Positions 25,825 to 34,762 of a stretch of 64,000 nucleotides of DNA are shown here, in pieces (the first letter of the stretch is position 1; every line of letters begins with the position of its first letter). Made by a program: the position numbers and the translations under genes. The DNA is from Desulfonema magnum (GTDB lineage: Bacteria; Desulfobacterota; Desulfobacteria; Desulfobacterales; 4be13). The DNA lies in the NCBI RefSeq assembly GCF_017377395.1, contig NZ_CP061800.1, positions 4,857,633-4,921,632 of the forward strand, given 5' to 3'. The notes under the pieces were generated by a model that worked only from the letters and a program-made list of their open reading frames with translations, was not told where the DNA came from and searched no databases.

Positions 25825-27351
25825 TCATCGGTAATAATGATATTCTATGCCGTACTTTTTTGACTTGTAGGCAAATTTTCTTACCGTTGTTTTAAGCAGC
25901 CGGGAAGCCTGAGTGATATTTCCCCGCGTATTTTTTAACGCATCAATGAGCATTTCTTTTTCCAGATTCCCCAGGGCTTCATCAAGTGACCGGCTGGGCA
26001 GCGTGTCGGATTCAGTGCCGGTTTGCAATGTGGGCGGAAGATGATAACTGTTAATCACCCCCTCTTCGCACAAAAGCACGGCGCGCTCAATGCAGTTTTC
26101 AAGCTCTCTCACATTTCCGGGCCAATGGTAATCCATGAGCATATCAATGGCAGGCGTGGAAAATCGCCGGATATCTTTAAGATTTTCCTTGGCGTATTTT
26201 TCAAGAAAATGGTCGGCCAGCAGGAGAATGTCTGTCTTTCGTTCTCGCAACGGAGGCATATAGATAGGAAAAACATTCAGACGATAATACAAATCTCCCC
26301 TGAATGTTTCGTCATCAACTGCCTTCTCCAGATTTTTATTGGTCGCGGCAATGATCCGGACATCTGTTTTAATTGTCTTATGTCCTCCCACACGCTCAAA
26401 TTCTTTTTCCTGTAGCACACGGAGAAGACGAACTTGCACATCCGGGCTGATCGAGCCGATTTCGTCAAGAAAAAGTGTTCCCTTATGCGCCAGCTCAAAC
26501 CGCCCTAATTTCTGTCTGACAGCCCCGGTAAACGAGCCTTTTTCATGCCCGAACAGCTCGCTTTCAATCAGATTGGAAGGAATTGCCGCACAGTTCAGCT
26601 TGACAAAAGTGTTTTTTACTCTGAGACTGTTATAATGTATGGAATTGGCGACAAGCTCCTTACCTGTGCCGCTTTCGCCCCGAATCAGGACAGTGGCGTT
26701 GCTTTTGGAAACTTGGGTGATCATCTGAAAGACTTCCCGCATTTTGTTGCTGTTTCCGATGATATTGGTGATGCGGTATTTGTTTTCCAGCTCATTCCGG
26801 AGCCTTTTGTTCTCTTCTCTTAATTGCTCTTTTTCCAGACGAATGGTTTCCAAATTAATCACATGCCGGGCAAGCATGGTCGCCACCACTGACAGAAGTT
26901 TCTTCCCTTGTTTCAGCGGGTAGGATTCGTCAAAGGGCTTGTCAACACTTAACGCTCCGATGACCTGATTGCTCTTTTTCACAGGGACACATATAAAGGA
27001 CATTTCCTGATGATCAATTTTTATTTTTCGGGAATGTGTCCGGTCAAGAAACAAAGGTTCCTCACTGATTTTAGGGATAGCCACAGGCACTCCGGTTTCA
27101 ATGACTTTGCCAGTGATTCCCTCTCCCAATTTGTATTTCACGTTTTCAATGGCGGTTCTGGAAAGGCCATGGGCCACTTCTATGACAATTTCATCCCGCA
27201 GAGGGTGCAGGATGGTGACAGTGCCGCGCACCATGCCCATTGAATTAGACAGAATATCCAAAACTTTGTATAAAGATTTCTTCAGTTCCAGGTGTTCGTT
27301 GAGTGCTTTGCTGATTTCGTAGAGTAAGGTAACTTCTTCTATCTTTTTCAT
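25825..27351 (-). CDS. sigma-54-dependent activator, NifA-like (GAF-AAA-Fis)
   Basis: This 508-residue enhancer-binding protein has an N-terminal GAF domain (residues about 20-165, with GEGITGKVIETGVPVAIP), a sigma-54 AAA+ domain (Walker A GESGTGKELVA, the GAFTGA loop as GSFTGA, Walker B GTLFLDEIG) and a C-terminal Fis-type helix-turn-helix (NITQASRLLKTTVRKFAYK). The GAF domain resembles that of NifA, but no nif gene is in the window, so a nitrogen-fixation role is not established. The Ala-to-Ser change in the GAFTGA loop occurs in some active family members. ATG at 27351 is used; a GTG five codons upstream is possible. Confidence 0.87.
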   Translation of the reverse strand: MKKIEEVTLLYEISKALNEHLELKKSLYKVLDILSNSMGMVRGTVTILHPLRDEIVIEVAHGLSRTAIENVKYKLGEGITGKVIETGVPVAIPKISEEPLFLDRTHSRKIKIDHQEMSFICVPVKKSNQVIGALSVDKPFDESYPLKQGKKLLSVVATMLARHVINLETIRLEKEQLREENKRLRNELENKYRITNIIGNSNKMREVFQMITQVSKSNATVLIRGESGTGKELVANSIHYNSLRVKNTFVKLNCAAIPSNLIESELFGHEKGSFTGAVRQKLGRFELAHKGTLFLDEIGSISPDVQVRLLRVLQEKEFERVGGHKTIKTDVRIIAATNKNLEKAVDDETFRGDLYYRLNVFPIYMPPLRERKTDILLLADHFLEKYAKENLKDIRRFSTPAIDMLMDYHWPGNVRELENCIERAVLLCEEGVINSYHLPPTLQTGTESDTLPSRSLDEALGNLEKEMLIDALKNTRGNITQASRLLKTTVRKFAYKSKKYGIEYHYYR

Positions 27352-28104
27352 GGCATATTCTAACACGTTGTCTCATTGATTAGTTTTTTAATTCCGCTTC
27401 CCGCGACGAGATATTTGCAGAAGGATATGTTTCATGTTTCCGAGTCCCGCAGGAGCCGTATATTACAGCATAAGCGTCCCGCTCGCGAACACGTCGTATC
27501 CGAATTTTAAATCATATCAGGCTATTTTTCAAGCATTAAATGAACTATTGTCCGACCGCACTGATTATGACGGGCTGTTCGGATGTAAAACAATTTTTCA
27601 AATTATTTTTTCGGACAATCTGAAAAACTGTCCTTCATGCTTTCGGATTTTCCGAATTTCTCCCACCCCTCATGTTTAATGCGGTGAGCTGCTATTCTTT
27701 TCTCCTGTTAATCTGTTTCAGCCTTTTTCCAAAACATGCCCTGGTATGTTTATTCGGTAGTGTTCTAAAACCGAACTAAAACTTTTTAACCTGTTGAATC
27801 AATCTGGCAAATATCAGATCAAGTTCAGTTTTGGAACACCACCGTTTATTCTTGAAAATCGCCTGACAGCCACTGGTGATTTTCGACCTGCTATTATCTT
27901 TCAGGCAATTTTTGTGCCATGACAATGTTAAATCTTCCAACTGTTGAACTGTCTGCTATTTTTCTGTTGAAATTCCCTCCTGCTTACTATAATATTCTGC
28001 CATGTTAAAACTGATGCCAGTGACTGACCACAAAACTATCTGATTTCTTTATTCAACCTGATCTGCCTGACTGTGTGATTGCTACGTTGAAAGGATAATC
28101 CGAG
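27352..28104. other. intergenic region with one inverted-repeat element
   Basis: About 750 bases without a supported gene. A clear element lies at 27755-27844. A run with TATTGTCCGACCGCACTGATTATGACGG near 27545 has a relative near 36485 (CTGTCTGACCGCAATGATTATTCTGACG). The remainder is AT-rich and may hold promoters of the flanking divergent genes. Confidence 0.5.
27755..27844. repeat. inverted-repeat element with GGTAGTGTTCTAAAAC ends
   Basis: Left end GGTAGTGTTCTAAAACCGAA, right end GTTCAGTTTTGGAACACCACC, imperfectly complementary. A second copy is at 37841-37932. No coding potential. Confidence 0.75.
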
Positions 28105-28494
28105 ATGAAACATATAATCGTTGCAGACGACGATCCTTTGATAAGAAGGCTTCTCCGGTCCGTGTTAGAGGACGGAGGCTACAGAGTAACAGAGGCATCG
28201 GACGGCAAAATAACCATAAAACTTTATCGTCAGAAACCTGCGGATCTTGTTATACTGGATCTTATTATGCCGGAAAAGGAAGGCATAGAAACCATTATAG
28301 AACTCAGGCGTGATTTCCCGAATATTAAGATTATCAGCATATCCGGAGGGCTTATGGGCGAGGCAGAGGCATTCTTAGACGCGGCCAGAAAACTTGGCGC
28401 GTTGCGGACATTTAAAAAACCTTTAAATCCTTTTGAAATGCTTAGAGCGGTAAAAGAACTGACCGGGGAAAAAAAAAACAGATCAGATATCTGA
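28105..28494 (+). CDS. CheY-like single-domain response regulator
   Basis: This 129-residue receiver domain stands alone. The acidic pocket Asp8-Asp9-Asp10, the phospho-acceptor Asp52 in VILDLIMPEKEG and Lys105 in FKKPLNP are present, so it is probably phosphorylated. It is convergent with the ParA gene and faces the minus-strand signalling genes, which include a hybrid kinase that could phosphorylate it. A ribosome site (AAAGGAT) lies upstream. The target of the regulator is unknown. Confidence 0.88.
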   Translation: MKHIIVADDDPLIRRLLRSVLEDGGYRVTEASDGKITIKLYRQKPADLVILDLIMPEKEGIETIIELRRDFPNIKIISISGGLMGEAEAFLDAARKLGALRTFKKPLNPFEMLRAVKELTGEKKNRSDI

Positions 28495-28506
28495 TATCGG
28501 ATACGC

Positions 28507-29307
28507 TCAGAAGAGTCCTTCGACATCCTTGTCACTTATATCTTTTTTTCGGCCGCTCAGTTCTCTCGTCTTCAGCTCCATTGCCAGATTCATATATGCG
28601 CGTGCGGCAGATTCTCCGCCGGGAATCAGTGCCACAGGCGCTGCTTTGACACTGGCGGTTTCAAAAGACTCATCAAAAGGGATCACCGTTTGAAACAGCA
28701 CTGATGGCGGAACAGCGTTTCTGAGTTCTTCGCAGAACTCAGAGTCCTGCGGATCAATCATTGTGATGATCACTCCTTCTATGTAAAGGTCAGGGTTAAG
28801 TTTTTCCCTGATTTTCTGTGTCAGTCTGAGAAAGGAAGGAAGCGTTCTGACAGCGATGGTCCGGCAATGTATGGGCATGAGAATGCTGCTGCTTATACCG
28901 AGCAATGCTGTGACAATATTGCCGATGCCGGCCGGAGAATCTATGAAAACATAGTCATATGCCTTGGCAATGGAACGGATTATTTTTCCAAGATTCCCCT
29001 TTCTGGCTTCTCTTTCAAAAAAGAAGACATCCTCAGGTTCAGTAATACCGTTCCCCGCGATAGCCATTAAATTATCTTTGGTATAAACAACAACATCCTC
29101 GGGCAAAGCATCATTTTTCAGGAGATTCACCAATCCCAGAGTTGTCCGTTTTTTCAAGTTGCTGGCAATAGCCATTGCCCCCTGGGGGTCCGAATCTATC
29201 AGCAGAACCTTCTGACCAAATCGGCTCAGGCTGAATCCGAGATTCAATGCGGTTGTTGTTTTACCAACACCTCCCTTATGACATGCAACCGTAATAATTT
29301 TTCCCAT
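28507..29307 (-). CDS. ParA-family ATPase
   Basis: This 266-residue deviant Walker ATPase has KGGVGKTTTALNL near residue 11, LLIDSDPQGAMAI near 37 and VFIDSPAGIGN near 120. ParA-like proteins move or position DNA, chemotaxis arrays or other complexes on the nucleoid. No ParB is nearby and the gene follows a receiver-DUF4388 gene by about 47 bases, so a role in positioning a signalling complex is more likely than plasmid partition. This is inference. A GGGAG site precedes the ATG. Confidence 0.88.
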   Translation of the reverse strand: MGKIITVACHKGGVGKTTTALNLGFSLSRFGQKVLLIDSDPQGAMAIASNLKKRTTLGLVNLLKNDALPEDVVVYTKDNLMAIAGNGITEPEDVFFFEREARKGNLGKIIRSIAKAYDYVFIDSPAGIGNIVTALLGISSSILMPIHCRTIAVRTLPSFLRLTQKIREKLNPDLYIEGVIITMIDPQDSEFCEELRNAVPPSVLFQTVIPFDESFETASVKAAPVALIPGGESAARAYMNLAMELKTRELSGRKKDISDKDVEGLF

Positions 29308-29354
29308 TTTGAGACTCCCTTTTCCCGGTTCCGGTCAGCAGCCAGCGGTCGCAG

Positions 29355-30260
29355 CTACCTCACGATTTTAAGCTTTCCTTTTTTCGAGGCCATAATCAGG
29401 ATTTTAAGATTGTTTTTAACTTCTCCTTCCATCAGCACCAGCAGATTGATAAAAGATATGGGAGAAATCGCTTTGAATTTTTCCAGGGCAGGAAAATCCG
29501 AAATATTATCATCTATTTTTATCAGCTGATTTTCCACGCCCATACGGCTGATAATATCCTCGGTTTCATCCACCTCGGCCAGAACGCCCATCAGAACAGA
29601 CATGAGCGGCTTTGCTCCTTTTCCGGCTATATCCGGGGGCAGTTCGCCGAACCTTACGGAAAAAGCTCCCTGTTCAAGTAAAAAAATACGAATCAGAGCC
29701 TGTTCTCCTGTGAAATTTCCCTGACGGACATGCACCAGAGAGCCGTTTTCAATAAAAATATCTCCGTCAATTTCTTTCATAAAAATACTGGCGGTTTTTG
29801 ATCCGAGTTCCATACTTTGCAGAAGGTCGGAAAGGCCGAGATCAGAAAGGTTTCCTTCCATCACTCCTTTTGACCGGCTGTCACGCGTCACGCGGCGAAG
29901 TGCGGCTTTTATCCGGGCAAGAACCTCCTCCCGGTTGAAAGGCTTGGTGATATAATCATCCGCTCCCAGTTCCAAACCTTTTATCTTTAATGTTTCACGA
30001 ACCAGGGAAGTCAGTAAGAAAACAGGAATATCTCTGAAGGCTTTCTTTTTCCTGATCAGCTCAAGCGTCTTAAATCCGTCCATCACCGGCATCTGAATAT
30101 CAAGTAAAACCAGGTCGGGTTTCTGAGTTTCCATAATCTTCAGGCCCTGAGACCCATCTTTTGCATGAATCACCTCATATCCTGATGCCCTAAGATATCC
30201 CTCCAAAATCACATGGTAAGTCTGATCATCATCAATAATTAGAATCAGGTAATTATCCAA
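29355..30260 (-). CDS. response regulator with C-terminal DUF4388 (PATAN) domain
   Basis: This roughly 301-residue protein begins with a receiver domain (acidic IIDDDQ, phospho-acceptor in LVLLDIQMPVMDG, Lys in DDYITKPF). After about residue 135 there is a DUF4388/PATAN-type domain (GNLSDLGLSDLLQSMELGSKTA and the following IFIENGSLVHVRQG). TTG at 30260 is proposed as start because GGAAGG lies seven bases upstream; an ATG at 30371 would translate a dispersed repeat. It is probably co-transcribed with the ParA gene and follows the HD-GYP gene. PATAN domains are mostly found in gliding, surface and developmental signalling. Confidence 0.85.
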   Translation of the reverse strand: MDNYLILIIDDDQTYHVILEGYLRASGYEVIHAKDGSQGLKIMETQKPDLVLLDIQMPVMDGFKTLELIRKKKAFRDIPVFLLTSLVRETLKIKGLELGADDYITKPFNREEVLARIKAALRRVTRDSRSKGVMEGNLSDLGLSDLLQSMELGSKTASIFMKEIDGDIFIENGSLVHVRQGNFTGEQALIRIFLLEQGAFSVRFGELPPDIAGKGAKPLMSVLMGVLAEVDETEDIISRMGVENQLIKIDDNISDFPALEKFKAISPISFINLLVLMEGEVKNNLKILIMASKKGKLKIVR

Positions 30261-30281
30261 TATTTTTCCTTCCTGAAGAAA

Positions 30282-30385
30282 TTTTTTTACCGTGAAAATA
30301 CATTTTGAAAACCCGGGGTTTTTATCTGAAAATATTTTCATAACCAGGGGCGAAAAACCCGGCTTTTTCATGAGCGTTTATTTAG
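30282..30385. repeat. dispersed repeat, inverted copy of 61373-61475
   Basis: Segments TTACCGTGAAAATA, AACCCGGGGTTTTTATCTG, AAAATATTTTCATAACCAG and CATGAGCGTTTATTT occur here. All appear in inverse order and complement near 61373-61475. It lies just upstream of the DUF4388 receiver gene. Confidence 0.75.
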
Positions 30386-30396
30386 AGATGTTCAGC

Positions 30397-30540
30397 AGAT
30401 CTCAAATCGCAAATCGCAAATCTCAAATCTCAAGTCACAAGTCACAAGTCACAAATCACAAATCCAAAATCTCAAGTCACAAATCCCAAGTCCCAAATCC
30501 CAAATCTCAAATCCCAAGTCACGAATCCCAAATCACGATT
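30397..30540. repeat. long heptanucleotide tract (CAAATCT/CAAGTCA)
   Basis: About twenty heptamers in tandem, mainly CAAATCT, CAAATCC and CAAGTCA, fill the space between the HD-GYP gene and the DUF4388 receiver gene. The seven-base phase is kept while individual bases vary. Open frames on the plus strand here are artefacts. Confidence 0.9.
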
Positions 30541-30541
30541 T

Positions 30542-31597
30542 TCAAAGGCACTCATTCGGATTCCTTCTGTCCATCTCATTCCATCCGATTCTGAATCTTT
30601 GTTTTATGGCAAGGCAGGCGTCCTCCTGCCGGAGAAAGGCGTCAACCACCTTCGGATCAAAATGATGTCCTCTCTCTTGGAGAATAATGCCTCTGACTTT
30701 TTCATAAGGAAAAGGGTCTTTATAGCATCGTTTGCTGTTCAGGGCGTCATAGACATCAGCCAGCGCCATGATTCTGCCTGATATGGGAATATCTTCTCCT
30801 GCAAGTCCCAAAGGATATCCCCTGCCATCCCAGCGCTCATGGTGGTACATGGCGATCTCATGGGCAAGCCAAAGATAGAGAGACCCGGTCATATCATATA
30901 TATCCTTAATGATTTCCCCGCCAATAGTCGTGTGAGTCTTCATCACACTGCACTCTTCAAGTGTGAGTCTCCCGGGTTTATGAAGAATTCTGTCCGGTAT
31001 GGCGACCTTTCCGATATCATGGAGAGAACTGACCATGCCGATCTCATCCGCCATGCTGAGACTCAGTCTGAGTTCAGGGTGGTTTTTTGAAATGTCTCTG
31101 GCAATCAGACGGGTGTAATGAGACACCCGCTCCAGATGAAAACCAGTCTCCTGGCTTCGGTATTCAGCCAGTTTGGCCATGGAAAAAATCAGTAAATCCT
31201 GGCTTTCCAGTTTAAGGAGTCGTGTGCCTCCTCTCAGGCGAAGCTTGAGTTCATCCGGAAAAACCGGCTTGGTCAGATAGTCATCTGCTCCCACGGACAA
31301 TCCCCGCAACAGTGACTCTCTGTCATTCATTGATGTGAGAATAATAATATAGGTATATCGCAGCTCTTTCTCTCTGATGGTCCTGATCAGTTCGTATCCG
31401 TCCATTTTGGGCATATTCAGATCTGTCAGCAACAATCTGATATCCGGCTCAGAGGCCAGCTTGTCCACGGCCTCAGAACCGTCTTCTGCCTCCCATACCT
31501 CGTACCCGTCCGTTTCCAGGCAGGCGCGAAGGAGCAAACGCTGCGCCATGTCATCATCTGTAACCAGCACTTTGGTCATTTTCCGTGGTGCGTTCAT
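30542..31597 (-). CDS. response regulator with HD-GYP domain (cyclic di-GMP phosphodiesterase)
   Basis: This 351-residue protein has a receiver domain (VTDDD near residue 12, phospho-acceptor in LLLTDLNMPKMDG) followed by an HD-GYP domain with SSLHDIGKVAIPD, HHERWDGRGYP and MALADVYDAL. HD-GYP proteins hydrolyse cyclic di-GMP, so phosphorylation would adjust a motility or biofilm decision. The first metal ligands HDIGK and the GYP triplet are intact. It starts 57 bases after the hybrid kinase gene on the same strand, an obvious partner. GGGGGAAAGGA precedes the ATG. Confidence 0.92.
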   Translation of the reverse strand: MNAPRKMTKVLVTDDDMAQRLLLRACLETDGYEVWEAEDGSEAVDKLASEPDIRLLLTDLNMPKMDGYELIRTIREKELRYTYIIILTSMNDRESLLRGLSVGADDYLTKPVFPDELKLRLRGGTRLLKLESQDLLIFSMAKLAEYRSQETGFHLERVSHYTRLIARDISKNHPELRLSLSMADEIGMVSSLHDIGKVAIPDRILHKPGRLTLEECSVMKTHTTIGGEIIKDIYDMTGSLYLWLAHEIAMYHHERWDGRGYPLGLAGEDIPISGRIMALADVYDALNSKRCYKDPFPYEKVRGIILQERGHHFDPKVVDAFLRQEDACLAIKQRFRIGWNEMDRRNPNECL

Positions 31598-31654
31598 TCC
31601 TTTCCCCCTTGTGTCAGCGTTTCAGTATTTAGCCAGTTAATCCCTTACCAGTCA

Positions 31655-34039
31655 CTAAAAACTTTCTTCCATCAGGGAAAGTACCGCTGCTTTCAGACGT
31701 TCTATTTCCTCTTTCAGAACAGCATAAGTTTCCTCGGCCCGGGTCAGGTCGCCTGTCCGTCCCATTTCTTCCAATTCCAATGCTGCCCGGGCAACAGTCC
31801 GTGCCGATAAATTATAGCTCATACCTTTGAGAGAATGAGCGGCAAATATGAGAAGTTTGTTGTCATGTGAGGCTATCCCTTTTTTTATCTGGAGCATAAG
31901 CTTCGGAAGATTTTCCAGATATAGCATGATCAATTTTTTTACCAGTTCCATGTTTCCGCCGACAATATCCATAAGTGCGCTCCTGTTCAGCACTTCTTCA
32001 GATTTTTTCGGACATTCTGGGATGTTATGTTCATGCCCTGCCGTATCATTTGGTACAGCTTCAATCTTAGCCAGAAATTCATCACGACGAATCGGTTTGC
32101 TGATATAATCAGCCATTCCCTTTGCCAGACATCGTTCCCGGTCTCCCCGCATGGCGTGAGCTGTCATGGCAATAATGGGTATATGCTTTCCGCCTTCCAA
32201 ATTCCGAATTTGTTCTGCTGCTTCGAAACCATCCATTTCCGGCATCTGAATATCCATGAGAATCATATCAAAATGCTTTTGCTGAAAAGCTTTTACAGCC
32301 TCCCTGCCATTTGCAGCAGCAATAACCTCATGCCCTCTTATTTTGAGGATTGTCATGGCCAGTTTCCGATTCATAAGATTATCTTCGGCCAGTAAAATTC
32401 TGAGCTTTTTTTTGACTTGGCCTGCAAATTTTTCATGAAAAACCGGTATCGAGGACTGAACAGATCGGAAAGCCGGTCTGAATCTGATGGTAAAATGAAA
32501 GATACTGCCTTTTCCCATACAACTTTCCGCCCATATGCAGCCGCCCATCATTTCAATCAGTTTTTTGGAAATCGTCGTACCCAGGCCCATGCCACCGAAA
32601 CGTCTGGTCGCGGAACCATCCGCCTGGGTAAAGCCGCTAAAAATCTGCCTGATCTGTTCAGAGGAAATGCCGATACCGGTATCAGATACCTTGAAATAAA
32701 GGCAGAATCCGGAATTATCCGCGTCTGTTTTTTCGTGTTCCGCTTCTTGTGTCACCATAAGTCCCACAGCCCCCTTTTCAGTGAATTTGATGGCGTTATC
32801 CAGTAAGTTTACCAAAATTTGGCGCAAGCGGTCAGGGTCTGCTCTGACGATATGAGGCACATCCGGGCTTATGTCGGCACTGAAGCCGATACCTTTCTGG
32901 TGTGCCCTGATAGAAAATGTTTTTTGTATTGTCTCCAGCAATTCACGAAGATCAAAATCTGTCTCCTCCAGTTTCAGACGGTTAGTCTGAATCTTGGAAA
33001 AATCAAGAATATCATTGAAGAGTTGGAGAAGTGAAGCAGCCGAAATTTTGGCTGACTCCAAAAAATCCTGTTGTTCAGCATCGAGTTTGGTGTTCAGAGC
33101 AAGATCAATCATACCGATAATGGCGTTCATGGGTGTTCGGATTTCATGACTCATATTTGCCAGAAATTCGTTCTTAGTCCGGTTTGCCGCTTCAGTGGCT
33201 TCTGTTGCCGCTTTCAGTATTTCCTCATTTTGTTTTTTCTGAGTAATATCTCTCAAAATAGTCATCTTTGAAACAGAACCATCCTGATGAAATATGGGAG
33301 AATTGAAAACATGATAAAAATGACCATCTTTGGGACTGTGTATTTCAAAATCAGATCGCTCGCCTTTTTGTGTTTTCCAGTGAAGACACCACAGACATTT
33401 TTTTTCACGACCATGCAACGCCTTGTAACAGCGTTCTCCTAAGGCATTTCGTCCTGTTCGTCGGATCATTGCCGGATTCATGTATGTAATACGAAAATCC
33501 GGCGAGCAGATATACACGGGGTCTTCTGTCGCGTTCATCACGGATTTATACTTTTCTTCAGTCTCCCGCAGTAATTCTTCCGCTGACTGAGAAGCCAGGC
33601 GATCTTTTCTCCTTTGCACCACATTCGAAAAAATTATAGGAATCAGTTCCAAATAGAACTGACCGGAGTCTTTTATCAGATAATCCTCAGCCCCGGCTCT
33701 GATTGCTTCGGCAGCAAGACTTTCTGTGCCAGCCTCAGTAAGGAATACAAGCGGCAGGGAAATGTCTTGTTTAAGCAGCTTTCGGCACAGATCCAGACCG
33801 GACATTCCGGGTAATTTGTAGTTAATGACAATCAGATCATAGTTCAGATTTACGATTTTTTTTAAACCTTGAAAGGATTCCTCTCCAATTCGTTCATAAA
33901 TTTCTTCAGCTCTTGCATAGTGAGTGATCTCGGCAGCGACATTATGGATTTCAAATGTCCGGCGGAAACTGAGAAATTCTTCTTCGCTAGTTCCGACCAG
34001 TAATATTCGAATCCGGGGTAATGTTTTACCGGTGTTCAT
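31655..34039 (-). CDS. hybrid sensor histidine kinase (pseudo-REC, PAS, HisKA, HATPase, REC, HPt)
   Basis: This 794-residue phosphorelay protein starts with a receiver-like domain (residues about 8-130) whose phospho-acceptor is Asn instead of Asp (LIVINYKLPGMSG) and which lacks the acidic pair. A PAS domain with a cysteine cluster follows (ERCYKALHGREKKCLWC near 215), then HisKA (MSHEIRTPMNAIIG), HATPase, an intact receiver (MILMDIQMPEMDG) and an HPt domain with phospho-His in AAHSLKG. It lacks membrane helices, so it senses in the cytoplasm; the Cys-rich PAS could bind a cofactor or sense redox. ATG at 34039 has GGAGG just upstream. It is the first gene of the leftward signalling set. Confidence 0.92.
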   Translation of the reverse strand: MNTGKTLPRIRILLVGTSEEEFLSFRRTFEIHNVAAEITHYARAEEIYERIGEESFQGLKKIVNLNYDLIVINYKLPGMSGLDLCRKLLKQDISLPLVFLTEAGTESLAAEAIRAGAEDYLIKDSGQFYLELIPIIFSNVVQRRKDRLASQSAEELLRETEEKYKSVMNATEDPVYICSPDFRITYMNPAMIRRTGRNALGERCYKALHGREKKCLWCLHWKTQKGERSDFEIHSPKDGHFYHVFNSPIFHQDGSVSKMTILRDITQKKQNEEILKAATEATEAANRTKNEFLANMSHEIRTPMNAIIGMIDLALNTKLDAEQQDFLESAKISAASLLQLFNDILDFSKIQTNRLKLEETDFDLRELLETIQKTFSIRAHQKGIGFSADISPDVPHIVRADPDRLRQILVNLLDNAIKFTEKGAVGLMVTQEAEHEKTDADNSGFCLYFKVSDTGIGISSEQIRQIFSGFTQADGSATRRFGGMGLGTTISKKLIEMMGGCIWAESCMGKGSIFHFTIRFRPAFRSVQSSIPVFHEKFAGQVKKKLRILLAEDNLMNRKLAMTILKIRGHEVIAAANGREAVKAFQQKHFDMILMDIQMPEMDGFEAAEQIRNLEGGKHIPIIAMTAHAMRGDRERCLAKGMADYISKPIRRDEFLAKIEAVPNDTAGHEHNIPECPKKSEEVLNRSALMDIVGGNMELVKKLIMLYLENLPKLMLQIKKGIASHDNKLLIFAAHSLKGMSYNLSARTVARAALELEEMGRTGDLTRAEETYAVLKEEIERLKAAVLSLMEESF

Positions 34040-34762
34040 AATTCCTCCGATGGGGTCAGCGGCAACGGCCAATCGCCAGTGACCTGTCTTACAATTGACA
34101 ATTGATGTTTATCTTATCGAACGTCTGAAGAAGCCTTTTGATAAAAAGGCTGGCCAGTACCTATGAATTACCGGTCATCAACAGGCTTTTCTCTGTGTAA
34201 GCCAATGTTTTGTTAAATACTGAATGATGTGCAGGATAAAAAACATATTCCGGGATAAGTTTTAATAGCAAACAGTTAAGTGATTTTCACCCCAAATAAT
34301 CACATTTGATAGCATCAAAGACTTCTTAATTTTTTGTCCTGTACACAGAATATTGAGAAAATATGTGTTCTGATGTGCAGGGCAACCATATGAATATTGC
34401 TTATATGCGGCAGATTATGCTTTTAAAAAGCCTGTTTGCAAATTCCGATACCATCTTGGTTAAAGCATCTGATTTTTCTAAAAACAATTATTTTAACATT
34501 TAAAATCTCTTACAGTCAAGAAAGTTTTTTTGAACCAGTGATTCAGAAACAAAATTAATAAAAAGGTAAAGAATAAAAAATGCCTGTGACAAAAAACAAC
34601 TCCCCTCTCTTCCGGCTCTGAGCTGATTTTTTTTCCGCTCGGGATTTTTTTCATATCGGCTTGTCTTTACTTAAATGTTGCCCGAAATTTTGTTCCTAAT
34701 CTGTAAATCCTTGCCAGGAAGGGATTCAGCGTTTATCGTTCATATAAGAGCCGTTATTTATT
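34040..34762. other. intergenic region between kinase gene and IS element
   Basis: About 720 AT-rich bases without a supported gene. A short ACAATTG heptamer pair is at about 34090, and GATGTGCAGG occurs twice, near 34225 and 34373. The promoter of the signalling operon is probably here, but I cannot place it. Confidence 0.5.

Noticed and set aside
25825..27351. A nitrogen-fixation locus
   Set aside because: The regulator has a NifA-like GAF domain, but no nif gene lies within 25 kb on either side.
28507..29307. Plasmid partition system
   Set aside because: Only ParA is present, without ParB or parS-like repeats, and its neighbours are signalling genes.
30292..30594. A 100-residue plus-strand open frame ahead of the HD-GYP gene end
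   Set aside because: It consists of the dispersed repeat and the CAAATCT heptamer tract.
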